NCBI GenBank assembly: GCA_964556005.1
Contig: CAZKUR010000018.1
Location: forward strand, 1 to 61,952
Length of the DNA: 61,952 nucleotides
Direction: 5' to 3'
Source of the DNA: CAZKUR01 sp964556005
GTDB taxonomy: Bacteria; Bacteroidota; Ignavibacteria; Ignavibacteriales; Ignavibacteriaceae
The notes under the pieces: model-generated
What the model saw: only the letters and a program-made list of their open reading frames with translations
Database searches by the model: none
What the model was told of the DNA's origin: nothing
Shown: one piece after another, positions 43,848 to 53,927 of the stretch
How the letters are laid out: each line of letters opens with the position of its first letter
Position numbering within the stretch: position 1 is the stretch's first letter
Made by a program: the position numbers and the translations under genes

Positions 43848-45974
43848 TCATTTAAGCAGCATCATCTTCTTTACCGAGACTTTGCTGTTTTGCTGCAGTC
43901 TATAATAATAAACGCCGCTTGCAAGTTTCGATGCATTAAAGCTTACCATGTGTTTACCTGCGGTTACAACTCCGTCAACCAGTTTAGTTACTTCCTGACC
44001 TAAAGTATTAAAGATTGTCAGGCTTACATATCCGTCTTTGGCTATCGTATAATTTATTTCCGTTGTCGGGTTAAACGGATTCGGATAATTCTGATCCAAT
44101 CCGAATGCCAGCGGTACATTAACAGTTACATTCACTTCTTTTGAATAATCGTATGTTCCGTTTAGATCAACCTGTTTTAATCTGTATATGTATTTCCCTG
44201 CCGTTAACTTGGAATCGACATAAGAATATGTATGCGGCTGCGCAGATGTTCCTGCGCCATTGATGAATCCGATCTTTGCATAGTTTCCGTTTTCACTCTT
44301 CCTCTGGATTTCGAATCCTTTATTATTGGTTTCAGTTGCAGTTGCCCAGTTAATTGCTACTGATCCGTTGTTTACAGAAGCATTGAAAGATGTGAACTCT
44401 ACAGGTGTAACAGTAAAGGCAAATGAAGCAATTCTGGTTTTCCAATTAAAACTACCTTGATAGGGCTGATATTGGTTTGAGTACCAAAAAGTTTGTCCAT
44501 CAGGATCCACACTCATTGTGGTGTAATCGCCCCATCTTGTAAGTCCGGTTTGTGCACCTGAGCTGGAGTATATTGTATCTTCGGCTACAGTCATTTCACC
44601 AAGAGGATCCCCATCCAGCCTTCCGGTATATCTAATTTCAGGATAGATTGTCGAACCGGAAACCGAATACCCGAGAGCAATATCTCCATTAGCATTCATT
44701 GCAATACTTCCCATCCATCTGGATAAACCATCTGCAGGAGCGTAAGTTCCTTCCTGATATATACTCCAATCAGCACTCGATTTTCTCAATTCCCACCATC
44801 TAATGCCTGAACGTCCAGACCCTACATTAACAGATTGGCAAACGACCATTGATTGATGAGTACCGAAATTTCTGTATTGTAATCGCTGCATTGGCCTGTC
44901 TGACAGATCATCCAATAATGTTCCCGTACCGAGTTGTGGGATTCCATTCACCATGTTAAATGCCGGAGTCGTAAGAAGTAATGGCCCGGTAAATGTAGAA
45001 TTTGCCGGAGTATTCCAATCTACGTGAAATTCATATATATCCAGGTTCGTATTACCGGAACCAAATGGAGAGTAGGTACCTAAGAAATAATTTGGTGCTC
45101 CTGCCGGAGATGCAACACCATCACAATCAGAAGGAAGCAACGACCAAGTTGATGACGAATTTAAGAAAGATACGATGTTCGCCGAATTGCCGACTAACAT
45201 TGAATCCCGTTCCATTGCAGCAACCAGGGTTCCAACGAAATTCCCCGATCCTGATGCAAACCTGTTTGCAGACATATAATATCCGTCAGACCAAACACCA
45301 AGTTTTGGATAGTCAGGCATATCTGCAAATTCATAACCGTAACGATACCATGAACCTGTAGGATCGGATGTTTGCGATACTGCAACTAACATATAAAACG
45401 GACCATAAGGATAGTTAGGTAAAGAGAACTCGCTTGCCAGCCAACGATCAGCTTGATCATCGTAACGTACTATTGGATCTCCGTCATTCAAGCTGGAAGC
45501 CCAGGGGCCGGGGAACCCTGACCAAATTGTACTAAGATTATACGGTCCTAAAAGAGAATTTCCATTTTTATCCCAAATTTGAAAACGGCTGTTTACCATC
45601 ATCATATAGTCATTCGTACCTACGTCACCGCTTACATCAGGCGGAGCATAACCTTGAGCACTGACTCCGTCAAAGTTCTCTATGATTGTTCCGTTGGCAT
45701 TCGCACCATCATTAAGCTGAATAGATTGCCCTTGTACAAAATGGGTTTCACCGCGAGGTAATGCTTGTCTAAGTGGAATAATACCATTAGTCCAAGGTGT
45801 TGGGGAAAGCGGCGCTTCCTGCATATCCTTAAGCGGTATTGAGGTATCGTGGTAAACTGGGCGGATAATTTCGGGCTGATTATTTACCTGCGCTTTTCCT
45901 AATGTAGAAAGTGCTACAGTTAAAATACTAAGTAAACATAAACGAGTGAAAAACGTACAACATTCCTTTCTCAT
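43848..45974 (-). CDS. T9SS-exported protein with type A C-terminal sorting domain
   Basis: 708 residues. Signal peptide about 1-29 (ends at STLGKAQ). The main domain (about 95-530) is a probable beta-propeller-like secreted domain with SGDVGTNDYMMMVNSRFQI and PDYPKLGVWSDGYYMSANRF; family unassigned. A linker domain from about 532 has INWATATETNNKGFEIQRKS. The last ~85 residues are the Por sorting signal: GLDQNYPNPFNPTTEI, LTIFNTLGQEV and a basic end SVKKMMLLK. Such proteins cross the outer membrane by the type IX system and are released or anchored on the surface. The tail is nearly the same as in the next two genes. Confidence 0.88.
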   Translation of the reverse strand: MRKECCTFFTRLCLLSILTVALSTLGKAQVNNQPEIIRPVYHDTSIPLKDMQEAPLSPTPWTNGIIPLRQALPRGETHFVQGQSIQLNDGANANGTIIENFDGVSAQGYAPPDVSGDVGTNDYMMMVNSRFQIWDKNGNSLLGPYNLSTIWSGFPGPWASSLNDGDPIVRYDDQADRWLASEFSLPNYPYGPFYMLVAVSQTSDPTGSWYRYGYEFADMPDYPKLGVWSDGYYMSANRFASGSGNFVGTLVAAMERDSMLVGNSANIVSFLNSSSTWSLLPSDCDGVASPAGAPNYFLGTYSPFGSGNTNLDIYEFHVDWNTPANSTFTGPLLLTTPAFNMVNGIPQLGTGTLLDDLSDRPMQRLQYRNFGTHQSMVVCQSVNVGSGRSGIRWWELRKSSADWSIYQEGTYAPADGLSRWMGSIAMNANGDIALGYSVSGSTIYPEIRYTGRLDGDPLGEMTVAEDTIYSSSGAQTGLTRWGDYTTMSVDPDGQTFWYSNQYQPYQGSFNWKTRIASFAFTVTPVEFTSFNASVNNGSVAINWATATETNNKGFEIQRKSENGNYAKIGFINGAGTSAQPHTYSYVDSKLTAGKYIYRLKQVDLNGTYDYSKEVNVTVNVPLAFGLDQNYPNPFNPTTEINYTIAKDGYVSLTIFNTLGQEVTKLVDGVVTAGKHMVSFNASKLASGVYYYRLQQNSKVSVKKMMLLK

Positions 45975-46061
45975 TTTTTCTCCTAAATTAAGTTTGTAAA
46001 TATGTTGTTTAAATAATTTAGTATATAAAATTTGTCGTTTTAATTTTAGAAAGTAAAAAGG

Positions 46062-46118
46062 TTAATTGATGCAGTAAATAAATACAGACAGATATACAAG
46101 CTGTAACCAATTTTTCAT
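46062..46118 (-). pseudogene. Possible 5' remnant of a T9SS gene (signal peptide only)
   Basis: ATG at 46118 is preceded by AAGGAG and encodes MKNWLQLVYLSVFIYCIN before a stop, a signal-peptide-like piece. The 45 bp upstream share the AACTCC...AAATAA.TAAGTTAATTA layout seen upstream of the genes starting at 49305 and 52478. It may be what is left of a deleted copy, or a short leader peptide. Confidence 0.35.
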
Positions 46119-46361
46119 TCTAACTCCTTATAAGATTAGGGAAATAAGTAAGTTAATTATGGTTAATAATTTTGAATAATCTTGTTTATCCGAATAAGAA
46201 AAGAAGGCAAAAATTTCAATTAGTGAGTCAATAATTAAATATCATTTCGAAGCTGATTTTCGCTTATTTCCGGTTATTCTCAAGACCTATCAAGAAATAC
46301 GATTTAATTTACTAAATAATTTTTAGAGACAAAAATTAATAATCAATTTTTCATCTAAATT

Positions 46362-46400
46362 TTAAAAATAAAAAGCCGGCATTAAAACCGGCTTTTTTTT
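46362..46400. terminator. Terminator after the 952-residue T9SS protein gene
   Basis: AAAAGCCGG (46371-46379) and CCGGCTTTT (46388-46396) with an 8-nt loop. Its position fits the minus-strand gene ending at 46447; T-runs occur on both sides. Confidence 0.88.
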
Positions 46401-46446
46401 ATTACTCACAATTTGCAAAATGAGATACAGTCGTAATGCTGCAAAT

Positions 46447-49305
46447 TTACTTAAGCAGCATCATCTTTTTTACTGAGACCTTACTATTTTGCTGAAGCCT
46501 GTAAAAGTAAACTCCGCTTGCAAGTTTTGATGCATTAAAGTTTACAATGTGTTTACCTGCAGTTTCAACTCCATCAACCAGTTTAGATACTTCCTGGCCT
46601 AATGAATTAAAGATTGTCAGGCTTACATATCCGTCTTTTGCAATAGAATAATTTATTTGCGTTGTCGGATTAAACGGATTCGGAAAATTTTGTTCCAGGC
46701 CAAAAGCCAGTGGAACATTTACTTTTACATTTACTTCTTGAGAAAAAGATTCTTTACCATCTAAATCAACTTGTCTCAATCTGTAAGTATATTCACCGGT
46801 CGAAAGTTTGGAATCTACATAAGAATAAGTATGCGGTTGTGAGGAAGTACCTGCACCGTTTATGAAACCGATTTTCGTAAAGCTTCCGTCTTCACTCTTC
46901 CTCTGGATTTCGAATCCTTTATTATTTGTTTCAGTTGCTGTTGCCCAGTTGAGAGAAACACTTCCATCGTTTGAAGTTGCATTAAATGATGTAAGTTCAA
47001 CAGGCGTTATATAATGATATTGAACTAATAAGTAAGGTGGATTTGACTGAGACCAACCGTCGAAATTAATGTACCATTGCGATGAAAAGTCCCAATCAAT
47101 AAATCCCATAGCAAACCATCCTTTAGATTGTGAAACAGCGGTTTGGAGATCCGTCATTCCGCTATTATCTAAAGAAGAATTATACCAACCAGACGAAAGA
47201 TTATCTTGAGAATAAATATATGCAACGTCTGCTCCGTAGTTTGCTTGTATCTGGCTATTGATTGAAGCCGCATCTGCAGTTACCGGGTTAACATCTCCCA
47301 TCGGGGTAGCACTCCAATAAGGATAGGAAATATCATTTATATAACCGTAAAATGTAATTGCATCGACTGTTGCAATGCTCGGGATAGAACTGATATCAAA
47401 AGCTGCCCATCCTACATTAGGATCAACTGTATTTATTTCACCATCGGTTTTAGTTGTTCCTTCAGTATTTCCTGTCCAGAATTGAGCACTTTGCGGGCGA
47501 AGAGTGTCGGTAACCATTACATAATTAGGATCCTGAACGGTTCGAAATGTCCAGGTTGGCCCGGAAACATTACATGTGTCACCAATTTCTTTTACTTTCC
47601 AATAGTAATTAGTGTAATAAGTTAACGTATTAGGAATGTCATAAGAATTTGATAAAGATCCGGATTGGACTAATTGCAGGTTTGCCGGGCTTGTTCCGAA
47701 GTAAACTTCATTGCTGACTGCACCGTTTCCATTATCCCAGGTTATCTGAGAAAGATTTATTGATACATCTACGGAACCGCTCGCTGGATTAGGATTAGTT
47801 GGCGGATCAACGGATGTACAAGGAGGTTCAAAAGTAACGGCAGTTGTCCAGGCCTGATACATACCAGTATAATTATCGCACCATAGAGGATAATATGTTC
47901 CATTCGAACCCTCACATATACCGATATAATCTCCCTGGTATCCGCCAGCTAAACCGGAAATTGGCATCGGTTTAAACCTATGATCGCTTACTAAAATATC
48001 TGTCCAGGTATCTCCGCCGTCGGTCGAATGAGATACATATACTTCGGCAGAATCACCAGTACAATTTCTTGTATCGTAATATACTATATTTACGCTGCCG
48101 TCATCACCTACACATAAAGCAGGCATATACTGGTATTTACCGTTATTTAATGGGTCCTGGTTTACTCTTATTCCCGGAGACCAGGTTGTACCGCCGTCTG
48201 TCGAACGATGCATAATAATATCGGGATCGCTGCCGGCAGGTGCTAAATTCTTTTCAGCTTCTGTAACATATATCCAGCCGTTTCGCTGCCCGCCGGTTCT
48301 ATCGACTCCCATCCATGGAAATCCGTTAACTCTAATTTGACTTGCAAATAAATTTCCTCTAATTCCGTTAACATCATAAACATTATTGTTGTATGTCCAT
48401 GTTACACCGCCATCGGTTGATTTTGCAAAGCCCATATAATCTTCCGTATATGAACCGCTTGTTATGGGATTTGCCCAGACAAGATAAAAATCGCCGTTGG
48501 CTCCTATTGCTCCATTAACACCCTGGCAATAATGATTTGGATCGGGTGTATTAATATCTGTTGCGGTACTCCAGGTAGAACCGTTATCGGATGACCATGA
48601 AACTATAATCGGAGGATTGCTTTGCTGAAAATCCGACCATGAAACGAGAACTCTTCCCAAATACGGGCTTGAGGCAACTTCATTAACAACTGTATGGTTT
48701 TTATCTACGCCTGAGTAACCGGCATTTATTAAAATATGACCAGCCGACCAGGTTTGACCAAAGTCAGTAGAAACTGTTGCCTTTACATACTGGTAACCAG
48801 AACCGGCTAAATAAGATTCGTACAAAGTTCCATCCGGGCCAATTGCCGGAGCAGGATCGCCACCGTGATCGGTAATAGGTGCCGCGGCTAAAGTATCACT
48901 TCCAAACCAGGTCTGGCCGCCATCGGCTGATAAATAAACACCTTCACTGAATTGAAGACCGGAGGTCATATAAGCATTGGAAGAACCAAAGATCCAATCA
49001 CGGTTTACAGAAGAAGCAACAATCGGTACCTCACTTTGCCAAACATTTGCACTCGGGTGAACTCTGAAATTAGGATTAACAGTTACTATCCCTGCACGTG
49101 AATCATATATATGAGGTTTTGTGTTTGGGTTGCCTTTAAAAGTAGTTGTCACTTGCTGAGCCGGTAAATCGAAAACATTAGCATGAGATGCTCTCGGATC
49201 AACACTCCACCTTCTTCCGTCCTGGTCTTGACCATAGACGTTTAATGTTATGCCGCATAAAAATACAAATAGAAACAAAAACAGAATATGTTTTTTCATT
49301 CTCAC
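46447..49305 (-). CDS. T9SS-exported sialidase-like (BNR/Asp-box) protein, paralogue 1
   Basis: 952 residues. Signal peptide about 1-25. Residues 85-490 hold six Asp-box motifs such as SADGGQTWFG, SSDNGSTWST, STDGGVTWTY and STDGGDTWTD, the marks of a beta-propeller of sialidase type. A fibronectin-like domain follows (about 500-595). Residues about 597-767 are a domain special to this copy, with AAFDISSIP and GDVNPVTADAASINSQI. The linker domain and Por sorting signal occupy 768-952 and end SVKKMMLLK. No catalytic sialidase Arg triad was established, so it may be a binding or structural propeller. It is a tandem paralogue of the gene starting at 52478. Confidence 0.88.
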   Translation of the reverse strand: MRMKKHILFLFLFVFLCGITLNVYGQDQDGRRWSVDPRASHANVFDLPAQQVTTTFKGNPNTKPHIYDSRAGIVTVNPNFRVHPSANVWQSEVPIVASSVNRDWIFGSSNAYMTSGLQFSEGVYLSADGGQTWFGSDTLAAAPITDHGGDPAPAIGPDGTLYESYLAGSGYQYVKATVSTDFGQTWSAGHILINAGYSGVDKNHTVVNEVASSPYLGRVLVSWSDFQQSNPPIIVSWSSDNGSTWSTATDINTPDPNHYCQGVNGAIGANGDFYLVWANPITSGSYTEDYMGFAKSTDGGVTWTYNNNVYDVNGIRGNLFASQIRVNGFPWMGVDRTGGQRNGWIYVTEAEKNLAPAGSDPDIIMHRSTDGGTTWSPGIRVNQDPLNNGKYQYMPALCVGDDGSVNIVYYDTRNCTGDSAEVYVSHSTDGGDTWTDILVSDHRFKPMPISGLAGGYQGDYIGICEGSNGTYYPLWCDNYTGMYQAWTTAVTFEPPCTSVDPPTNPNPASGSVDVSINLSQITWDNGNGAVSNEVYFGTSPANLQLVQSGSLSNSYDIPNTLTYYTNYYWKVKEIGDTCNVSGPTWTFRTVQDPNYVMVTDTLRPQSAQFWTGNTEGTTKTDGEINTVDPNVGWAAFDISSIPSIATVDAITFYGYINDISYPYWSATPMGDVNPVTADAASINSQIQANYGADVAYIYSQDNLSSGWYNSSLDNSGMTDLQTAVSQSKGWFAMGFIDWDFSSQWYINFDGWSQSNPPYLLVQYHYITPVELTSFNATSNDGSVSLNWATATETNNKGFEIQRKSEDGSFTKIGFINGAGTSSQPHTYSYVDSKLSTGEYTYRLRQVDLDGKESFSQEVNVKVNVPLAFGLEQNFPNPFNPTTQINYSIAKDGYVSLTIFNSLGQEVSKLVDGVETAGKHIVNFNASKLASGVYFYRLQQNSKVSVKKMMLLK

Positions 49306-49640
49306 TCCTTTAAAATTGGAAAAATAAATAAGTTAATTATGATTTTATATATAGAACTGTTTTAAATTCCTAGACTAAGAATCGAAGTAAAAAATTTTTT
49401 ATTAGTGAGCCAATAATTATTTTCATATGAATCCCGCTGTTTTCAGTACTATTCAATAAACATGAACAAATATACAAAATAAAATTTAAAATAATTATCG
49501 CTAATAAAAATAAAAAAGCCGGCAATAAAGCCGGCTTTTTTATTTATTATATTAGTTATTTTAATCTTTAAGTCAACCTTCGGGCTAGCCCACAAGGTTT
49601 CCTGCAATTTTTCACGAAGATGACTTGAAGGTTACTAGTA
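49306..49640. other. 335-bp region between the T9SS paralogues
   Basis: Holds the leader of the 46447-49305 gene on the minus strand and the terminator of the 49641-52478 gene (49511-49541). AGGAG lies directly before the start at 49305. No other feature recognised. Confidence 0.5.
49511..49541 (-). terminator. Terminator after the 945-residue T9SS protein gene
   Basis: Perfect 12-bp stem AAAAAAGCCGGC (49512-49523) with GCCGGCTTTTTT (49530-49541) and a 6-nt loop. Works in principle on both strands; position fits the minus-strand gene ending at 49641. Confidence 0.9.
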
Positions 49641-52478
49641 TTATTTCAGCAGCATCATCTTCTTTACTAAATTATTGCCGTTTGATACTAACCTGTAATA
49701 ATATACTCCGCTTGCAAGTCTTGAAGCATCAAAGCTTACACGATGCTGTCCGGCTGTAACTACTCCATTTACCAATTTCTCAACTTCCTGGCCTAATGAG
49801 TTATAAACAGTCAGGCTTACTAATCCATCTTTAGCAATTGTATAATTGATTTCAGTCGTTGGATTAAATGGATTCGGATAATTTTGATCAAGACCGAATT
49901 TAAGTGGAACGTTTACATTTACATTCACTTCTTTCGAATATGCAAATGATCCGTCCAAATCGACTTGTTTCAACCTGTAAGTATATTTTCCTGTTGTAAG
50001 CTTGGAATCAACATACGAATAAGTATGAGGCTGTGAAGAAGTTCCTGCGCCGTTGACAAAACCAATTTTTGCAAAGTCTCCTTTTTCAGATTTTCTTTGT
50101 ATTTCGAATCCTTTGTTATTGGTTTCAGTTGCTGTAGCCCAGTTTAGAGAAACATTGCTTTCATTAGTTGCTGCATTAAATGAAGTAAATTCAACCGGTA
50201 AAGAATATTGTCCGATAACCGTTACATTATCGACAGCCCACCACCAATCCCATGTCGGTTGAATAGTTCTAAACCTAACCTGGAATGAATGACCGGCAAC
50301 TAAAGCTGAAATATCGTAAGATTCGTGCTGATCGCTGGCGTCAAGGCCGAGCCAGCTGACTACTAAAGTCCAGTTGGTTCCTCCGTCAGTGCTTACTTCA
50401 ACATAAGCATTATCACCTGTTTGATAAGTAAGCCAATCTTGATCCCACTCCAAAACAACTTGAGTGTAAATTGATGCATTGATCGGGGTTGTAAGAGTAG
50501 CAGTAGAAAGTAAACTTGAACCGCTACCGCAAAAATCGGCATCTGCGGCAAGTACTGTTCCTGATGCTGCGGTGGAACCTAAATTATATTCATCAGCCGT
50601 ATGGTTACAATCCCAAACGCATGTTCCGCCGTCATTTGTAATTGTCCAGTTGCCGCACCCGCTGGTAAATGGATCATTGAATAAAGTATCGATAACCAAA
50701 TTAGGATCCTGCATAACAGTAAAGCTCCAGACAGGACCTGAAACATTACAAGTATCGCCGATCTGCTTAATTCTCCAGTAATAATTTGTGTTATACTGTA
50801 AAGTACCTGAAGGTATATTATATGAATTTGAGAGTGAGCCTGCTTGAACCATCGTCAAGTTAGCCGGTGAAGTTCCAAAGAAGACTTCATTGCTGTCGAC
50901 TCCAGTACCATTATCCCAGGTTAGCTGTGCTAAATCTTTAGAAACGCCTGTTGCGCCGTCTGCTGGGTTAGGATTTGTTGGAGGGTCGACTGAAAGACAA
51001 GGAGGTTCAAATGTTACGGCTGCAGTCCATGCCTGGTATATTCCGGTTGAGTTATCACACCAAAGCGGATAGTATACACCGTTTGATGAAGGCGCTATTC
51101 CAATATAATCACCCTGGTAACCGCCTGCCAGTCCAGGTATTGGAGCAGGTGTAAAAGTATGATCACTTACCAGCACGTCGGTCCAAGAATCTCCACCATC
51201 AGTTGAATGAGACATATAGACTTCTGCCTGGTTTGCAGCAGTGTTTCTGCTGTCATAATACACAACATTTATACTTCCATCATCGCCTACACAAACTGCG
51301 GGCATATATTGATCTGCACCGTCATTAAGCGCATCTTGATTTACTCTAATTCCTGCCGACCAGGTTGTTCCGCCGTCGGTTGATCTATGGAAAATAATAT
51401 CAGGATCACTTCCCGCCGGTGCAAGATTTTTTTCTCCTTCTACTACGTAAATCCAGCCATTTCTTGATCCGCCGCTTCTATCAACTGCCATCCATGGAAA
51501 ACCGTTTACCCTGATACCGTTTTTATCGGATAAGTTTCCTCTTATACCATTTACGTCATAGACATCATTATTTACTGTCCATGTAACTCCGCCGTCAGTT
51601 GATTTTGCAAAGCCCATATAATCTTCTGTGTAAGGGGAAGATGAAATGGGATTTGCCCATACTATATAAAATTCTCCGTTAGGTCCTACCTGAGGATTAA
51701 CTCCCTGGCAGTAATGGCCTGAGTTTGGCGTATTGATATCAGTAGCAGTGCTCCAGGTAGAGCCATCATTTGAAGACCAGGAAACCATAACCGGAGGATT
51801 GGATTGATTGAAATCTGACCAAGCCACAAGCACTCTTCCGTAATAAGGGCTGCTCGAAATTTCATTTACGGTTGTAAGGTTCTTATCCATACTTCCGCTT
51901 ACTAAATTATGAGTAGCTCCCCAGGTAGTTCCGAAATCTGTTGAAACGCCGCAATGAACTCCGTTTCCGTATAAATCAAGGTACGACATGTAAATTGTAC
52001 CGTCTGGGCCGATAGCGGGACCCGGATCGCCGCCATGACTTGTTAGAGGAGTAGCACCGCATGTATCACTTCCAAACCACGTCTGTCCGCCGTTGGTTGA
52101 AAGATAGATTCCTTCGCTGATTAGTATACTATTATTTGTAAACGCATTTGATGAACCGAACAACCAATCCCTGTTCACCGATGAAGATACAATCGGCACT
52201 TCACTCTGATGTATATTGCTAGGATGAACACGAAAGTTAGGATTAACTGTTACTACACCTGCAGGTGTATGGTAAATATGAGGCTTTGTATTGGGCCTAA
52301 TTTTTTTTATTGTTACAGGGGGTATTGCTCCTATAGGTTGATCTGGAAAAATTGCACGCGTCATTGTCGAAGTATTGTACCACTTTCTCCCATCCTTATA
52401 CTGACCATAGGTCATCAATGTGAAGCCGTATAAAAATACGAACGCACACATAAACAGAACATTTTTTTTCATTCTCAC
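49641..52478 (-). CDS. T9SS-exported sialidase-like (BNR/Asp-box) protein, paralogue 2
   Basis: 945 residues with the same plan as its neighbour. Signal peptide about 1-25. Six Asp-boxes (STNGGQTWFG, STDFGTTWGA, SSNDGSTWST, STDGGVTWTV, STDGGTTWSA, STDGGDSWTD) lie in the first ~490 residues, then a fibronectin-like domain. The copy-specific segment (about 595-760) is a different, Cys-containing jelly-roll or MAM-like domain with WTITNDGGTCVWDCNH, EWDQDWLTYQTGDNAYVEVS and WWWAVDNVTV. The linker and type A sorting signal end NLVKKMMLLK. Likely secreted and surface-bound, ligand unknown. Confidence 0.88.
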   Translation of the reverse strand: MRMKKNVLFMCAFVFLYGFTLMTYGQYKDGRKWYNTSTMTRAIFPDQPIGAIPPVTIKKIRPNTKPHIYHTPAGVVTVNPNFRVHPSNIHQSEVPIVSSSVNRDWLFGSSNAFTNNSILISEGIYLSTNGGQTWFGSDTCGATPLTSHGGDPGPAIGPDGTIYMSYLDLYGNGVHCGVSTDFGTTWGATHNLVSGSMDKNLTTVNEISSSPYYGRVLVAWSDFNQSNPPVMVSWSSNDGSTWSTATDINTPNSGHYCQGVNPQVGPNGEFYIVWANPISSSPYTEDYMGFAKSTDGGVTWTVNNDVYDVNGIRGNLSDKNGIRVNGFPWMAVDRSGGSRNGWIYVVEGEKNLAPAGSDPDIIFHRSTDGGTTWSAGIRVNQDALNDGADQYMPAVCVGDDGSINVVYYDSRNTAANQAEVYMSHSTDGGDSWTDVLVSDHTFTPAPIPGLAGGYQGDYIGIAPSSNGVYYPLWCDNSTGIYQAWTAAVTFEPPCLSVDPPTNPNPADGATGVSKDLAQLTWDNGTGVDSNEVFFGTSPANLTMVQAGSLSNSYNIPSGTLQYNTNYYWRIKQIGDTCNVSGPVWSFTVMQDPNLVIDTLFNDPFTSGCGNWTITNDGGTCVWDCNHTADEYNLGSTAASGTVLAADADFCGSGSSLLSTATLTTPINASIYTQVVLEWDQDWLTYQTGDNAYVEVSTDGGTNWTLVVSWLGLDASDQHESYDISALVAGHSFQVRFRTIQPTWDWWWAVDNVTVIGQYSLPVEFTSFNAATNESNVSLNWATATETNNKGFEIQRKSEKGDFAKIGFVNGAGTSSQPHTYSYVDSKLTTGKYTYRLKQVDLDGSFAYSKEVNVNVNVPLKFGLDQNYPNPFNPTTEINYTIAKDGLVSLTVYNSLGQEVEKLVNGVVTAGQHRVSFDASRLASGVYYYRLVSNGNNLVKKMMLLK

Positions 52479-52838
52479 TCCATTGATAGTTTGAAGAAAT
52501 AATAAGTTAATTAGATTGTTTATATCTTTTCTGAGAAAAAACTGATTTACGGTACATACTTACTTAGTCCATCATCGAATCAAAAGGTGACTCATTCCCC
52601 TGCAGTTATAATTTGCGGTGTTGTTTAGTAATTAAAGATGTGCAACAATTTAGTCGATGACTCAGTAAAATTATTCAATCTTTGTTCCGGGACCTAATTA
52701 GTATCCTAAATAATAAGTATTTATTATAGATAGTTTAAAATTAAAAATATATTTTTAAAAGTAAAGATATTATTTAATTTTTTTTAAGCAGCATTTCAAT
52801 ATTATTAAAATAAAATCCGGTGATTAGAACACTTAACA
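52479..52838. other. 360-bp divergent intergenic region
   Basis: Lies between the leftward T9SS gene and the rightward glycosyltransferase gene. GGAGTG precedes the start at 52478. The first ~50 bp resemble the leader of the other T9SS paralogue. No promoter match, ORF or hairpin stands out. Confidence 0.45.
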
Positions 52839-53927
52839 ATGATAATTATTCACCTTCTAACAGTTAGTGGACTGATTGTATTTATAATTTTTAGTATTCT
52901 TATTTATAATAAGATCTATGCGTTATTTAAAAATATGCCCGAATATAATGTTGAATCGAATATTTCAATTGTAATAGCAGTAAAAAACGAAGCAAAAAAT
53001 ATTCCTACTTTGATTTCTTCCTTAGCAGGGCTCGATTACCCTGCACATAAGTTAGAATTGATCATCATTGACGATGATTCGGAAGATGAAACAATAGATG
53101 TGATAAAACAGGCATCCCGTTTGTTACCGGACTGCAGCTTTTTCACCGTTCAACAGAAAAAATATATCGGCAAAAAAGGTGCCGTTAATGCCGGAATTGA
53201 AAAAGCTAAGTATCCGTTTATTTTTATTACCGACGCTGACTGCAAAATAGAACCGGATATTCTTAAATCGGTGAGCTATAAATTTAACAACGGCTGCGAT
53301 TTCATTTTCGGCCCATCTCCTTTTTTTGAGGAGAAATTCTTTATTAATAGGATGTCATGTTTTGAAAATTTGCGTAGCTCAATGTTGATTTTTTCTGCAG
53401 CTGGTTATGGAATACCCTACTGTGCCGCAGCACGAAATTTTGCTTTTAAGAAATCTGCATTTGAAAAATTACATGGATTTGATCAAATTTCAGGATTACT
53501 GAGCGGCGATGATGATCTGCTGCTGCAATTGGCGGTTAAAAATAACCTGAAGATTGACATAATTACCGATAAACTTTCTTTTGTATACTCTTCAACGAAA
53601 AAAACTTTTAAAGAATATTTTTCTCAGCGGGCAAGACATACCCAGGCTTCTTTTTATTATCTTCCTTCAAGGAAAATTTTATTAACGCTGTGGCATTCCA
53701 TAAATTTATTTTTACTTTTTTCGCCGGCTTTAATTATTTTAAATGAACTTTTTATTCTTCCATTTATTATAAAAATTCTTTTCGATATAATTTTAGTCTC
53801 AAGACTCCAAAACAAATTTGCTTATGAGTTCAAATTTTATGAGATTGTTTTATTCCAAATAATCTATGAGATAATGCTGTTGATAAATTTATTTAATGCA
53901 AGATTCGGTAAAATAAAATGGAAGTAG
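52839..53927 (+). CDS. Family 2 glycosyltransferase, membrane-anchored
   Basis: 362 residues. An N-terminal membrane helix (about 4-27), then a GT-A domain: SIVIAVKNEAKNIPTLISSL, IIIDDDSEDET, the DxD-type metal site ITDADC and the acceptor-side GDDDLLLQLA. QRARHTQAS corresponds to the (Q/R)xxRW-like region. Two or three membrane helices form the C terminus. The plan is that of processive or polyprenyl-linked GT2 enzymes. The donor sugar is unknown. It overlaps the methyltransferase gene by 10 bp. Confidence 0.88.
   Translation: MIIIHLLTVSGLIVFIIFSILIYNKIYALFKNMPEYNVESNISIVIAVKNEAKNIPTLISSLAGLDYPAHKLELIIIDDDSEDETIDVIKQASRLLPDCSFFTVQQKKYIGKKGAVNAGIEKAKYPFIFITDADCKIEPDILKSVSYKFNNGCDFIFGPSPFFEEKFFINRMSCFENLRSSMLIFSAAGYGIPYCAAARNFAFKKSAFEKLHGFDQISGLLSGDDDLLLQLAVKNNLKIDIITDKLSFVYSSTKKTFKEYFSQRARHTQASFYYLPSRKILLTLWHSINLFLLFSPALIILNELFILPFIIKILFDIILVSRLQNKFAYEFKFYEIVLFQIIYEIMLLINLFNARFGKIKWK

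Larger units (their letters stand above)
45975..46446. other. 472-bp region between T9SS genes, with a gene remnant
   Basis: Contains an 18-codon signal-peptide-like ORF at 46062-46118 (minus). Its upstream bases resemble those of the neighbouring T9SS genes. A terminator lies at 46362-46400. Otherwise AT-rich with nothing recognised. Confidence 0.5.

Noticed and set aside
45002..45761. Plus-strand ORFs opposite the 708-residue protein
   Set aside because: They have no recognisable domains and lie fully within the conserved minus-strand gene.
43848..52478. The three large exported proteins as adhesins of an autotransporter (type V) system
   Set aside because: There is no translocator barrel; the C termini are type IX sorting signals.
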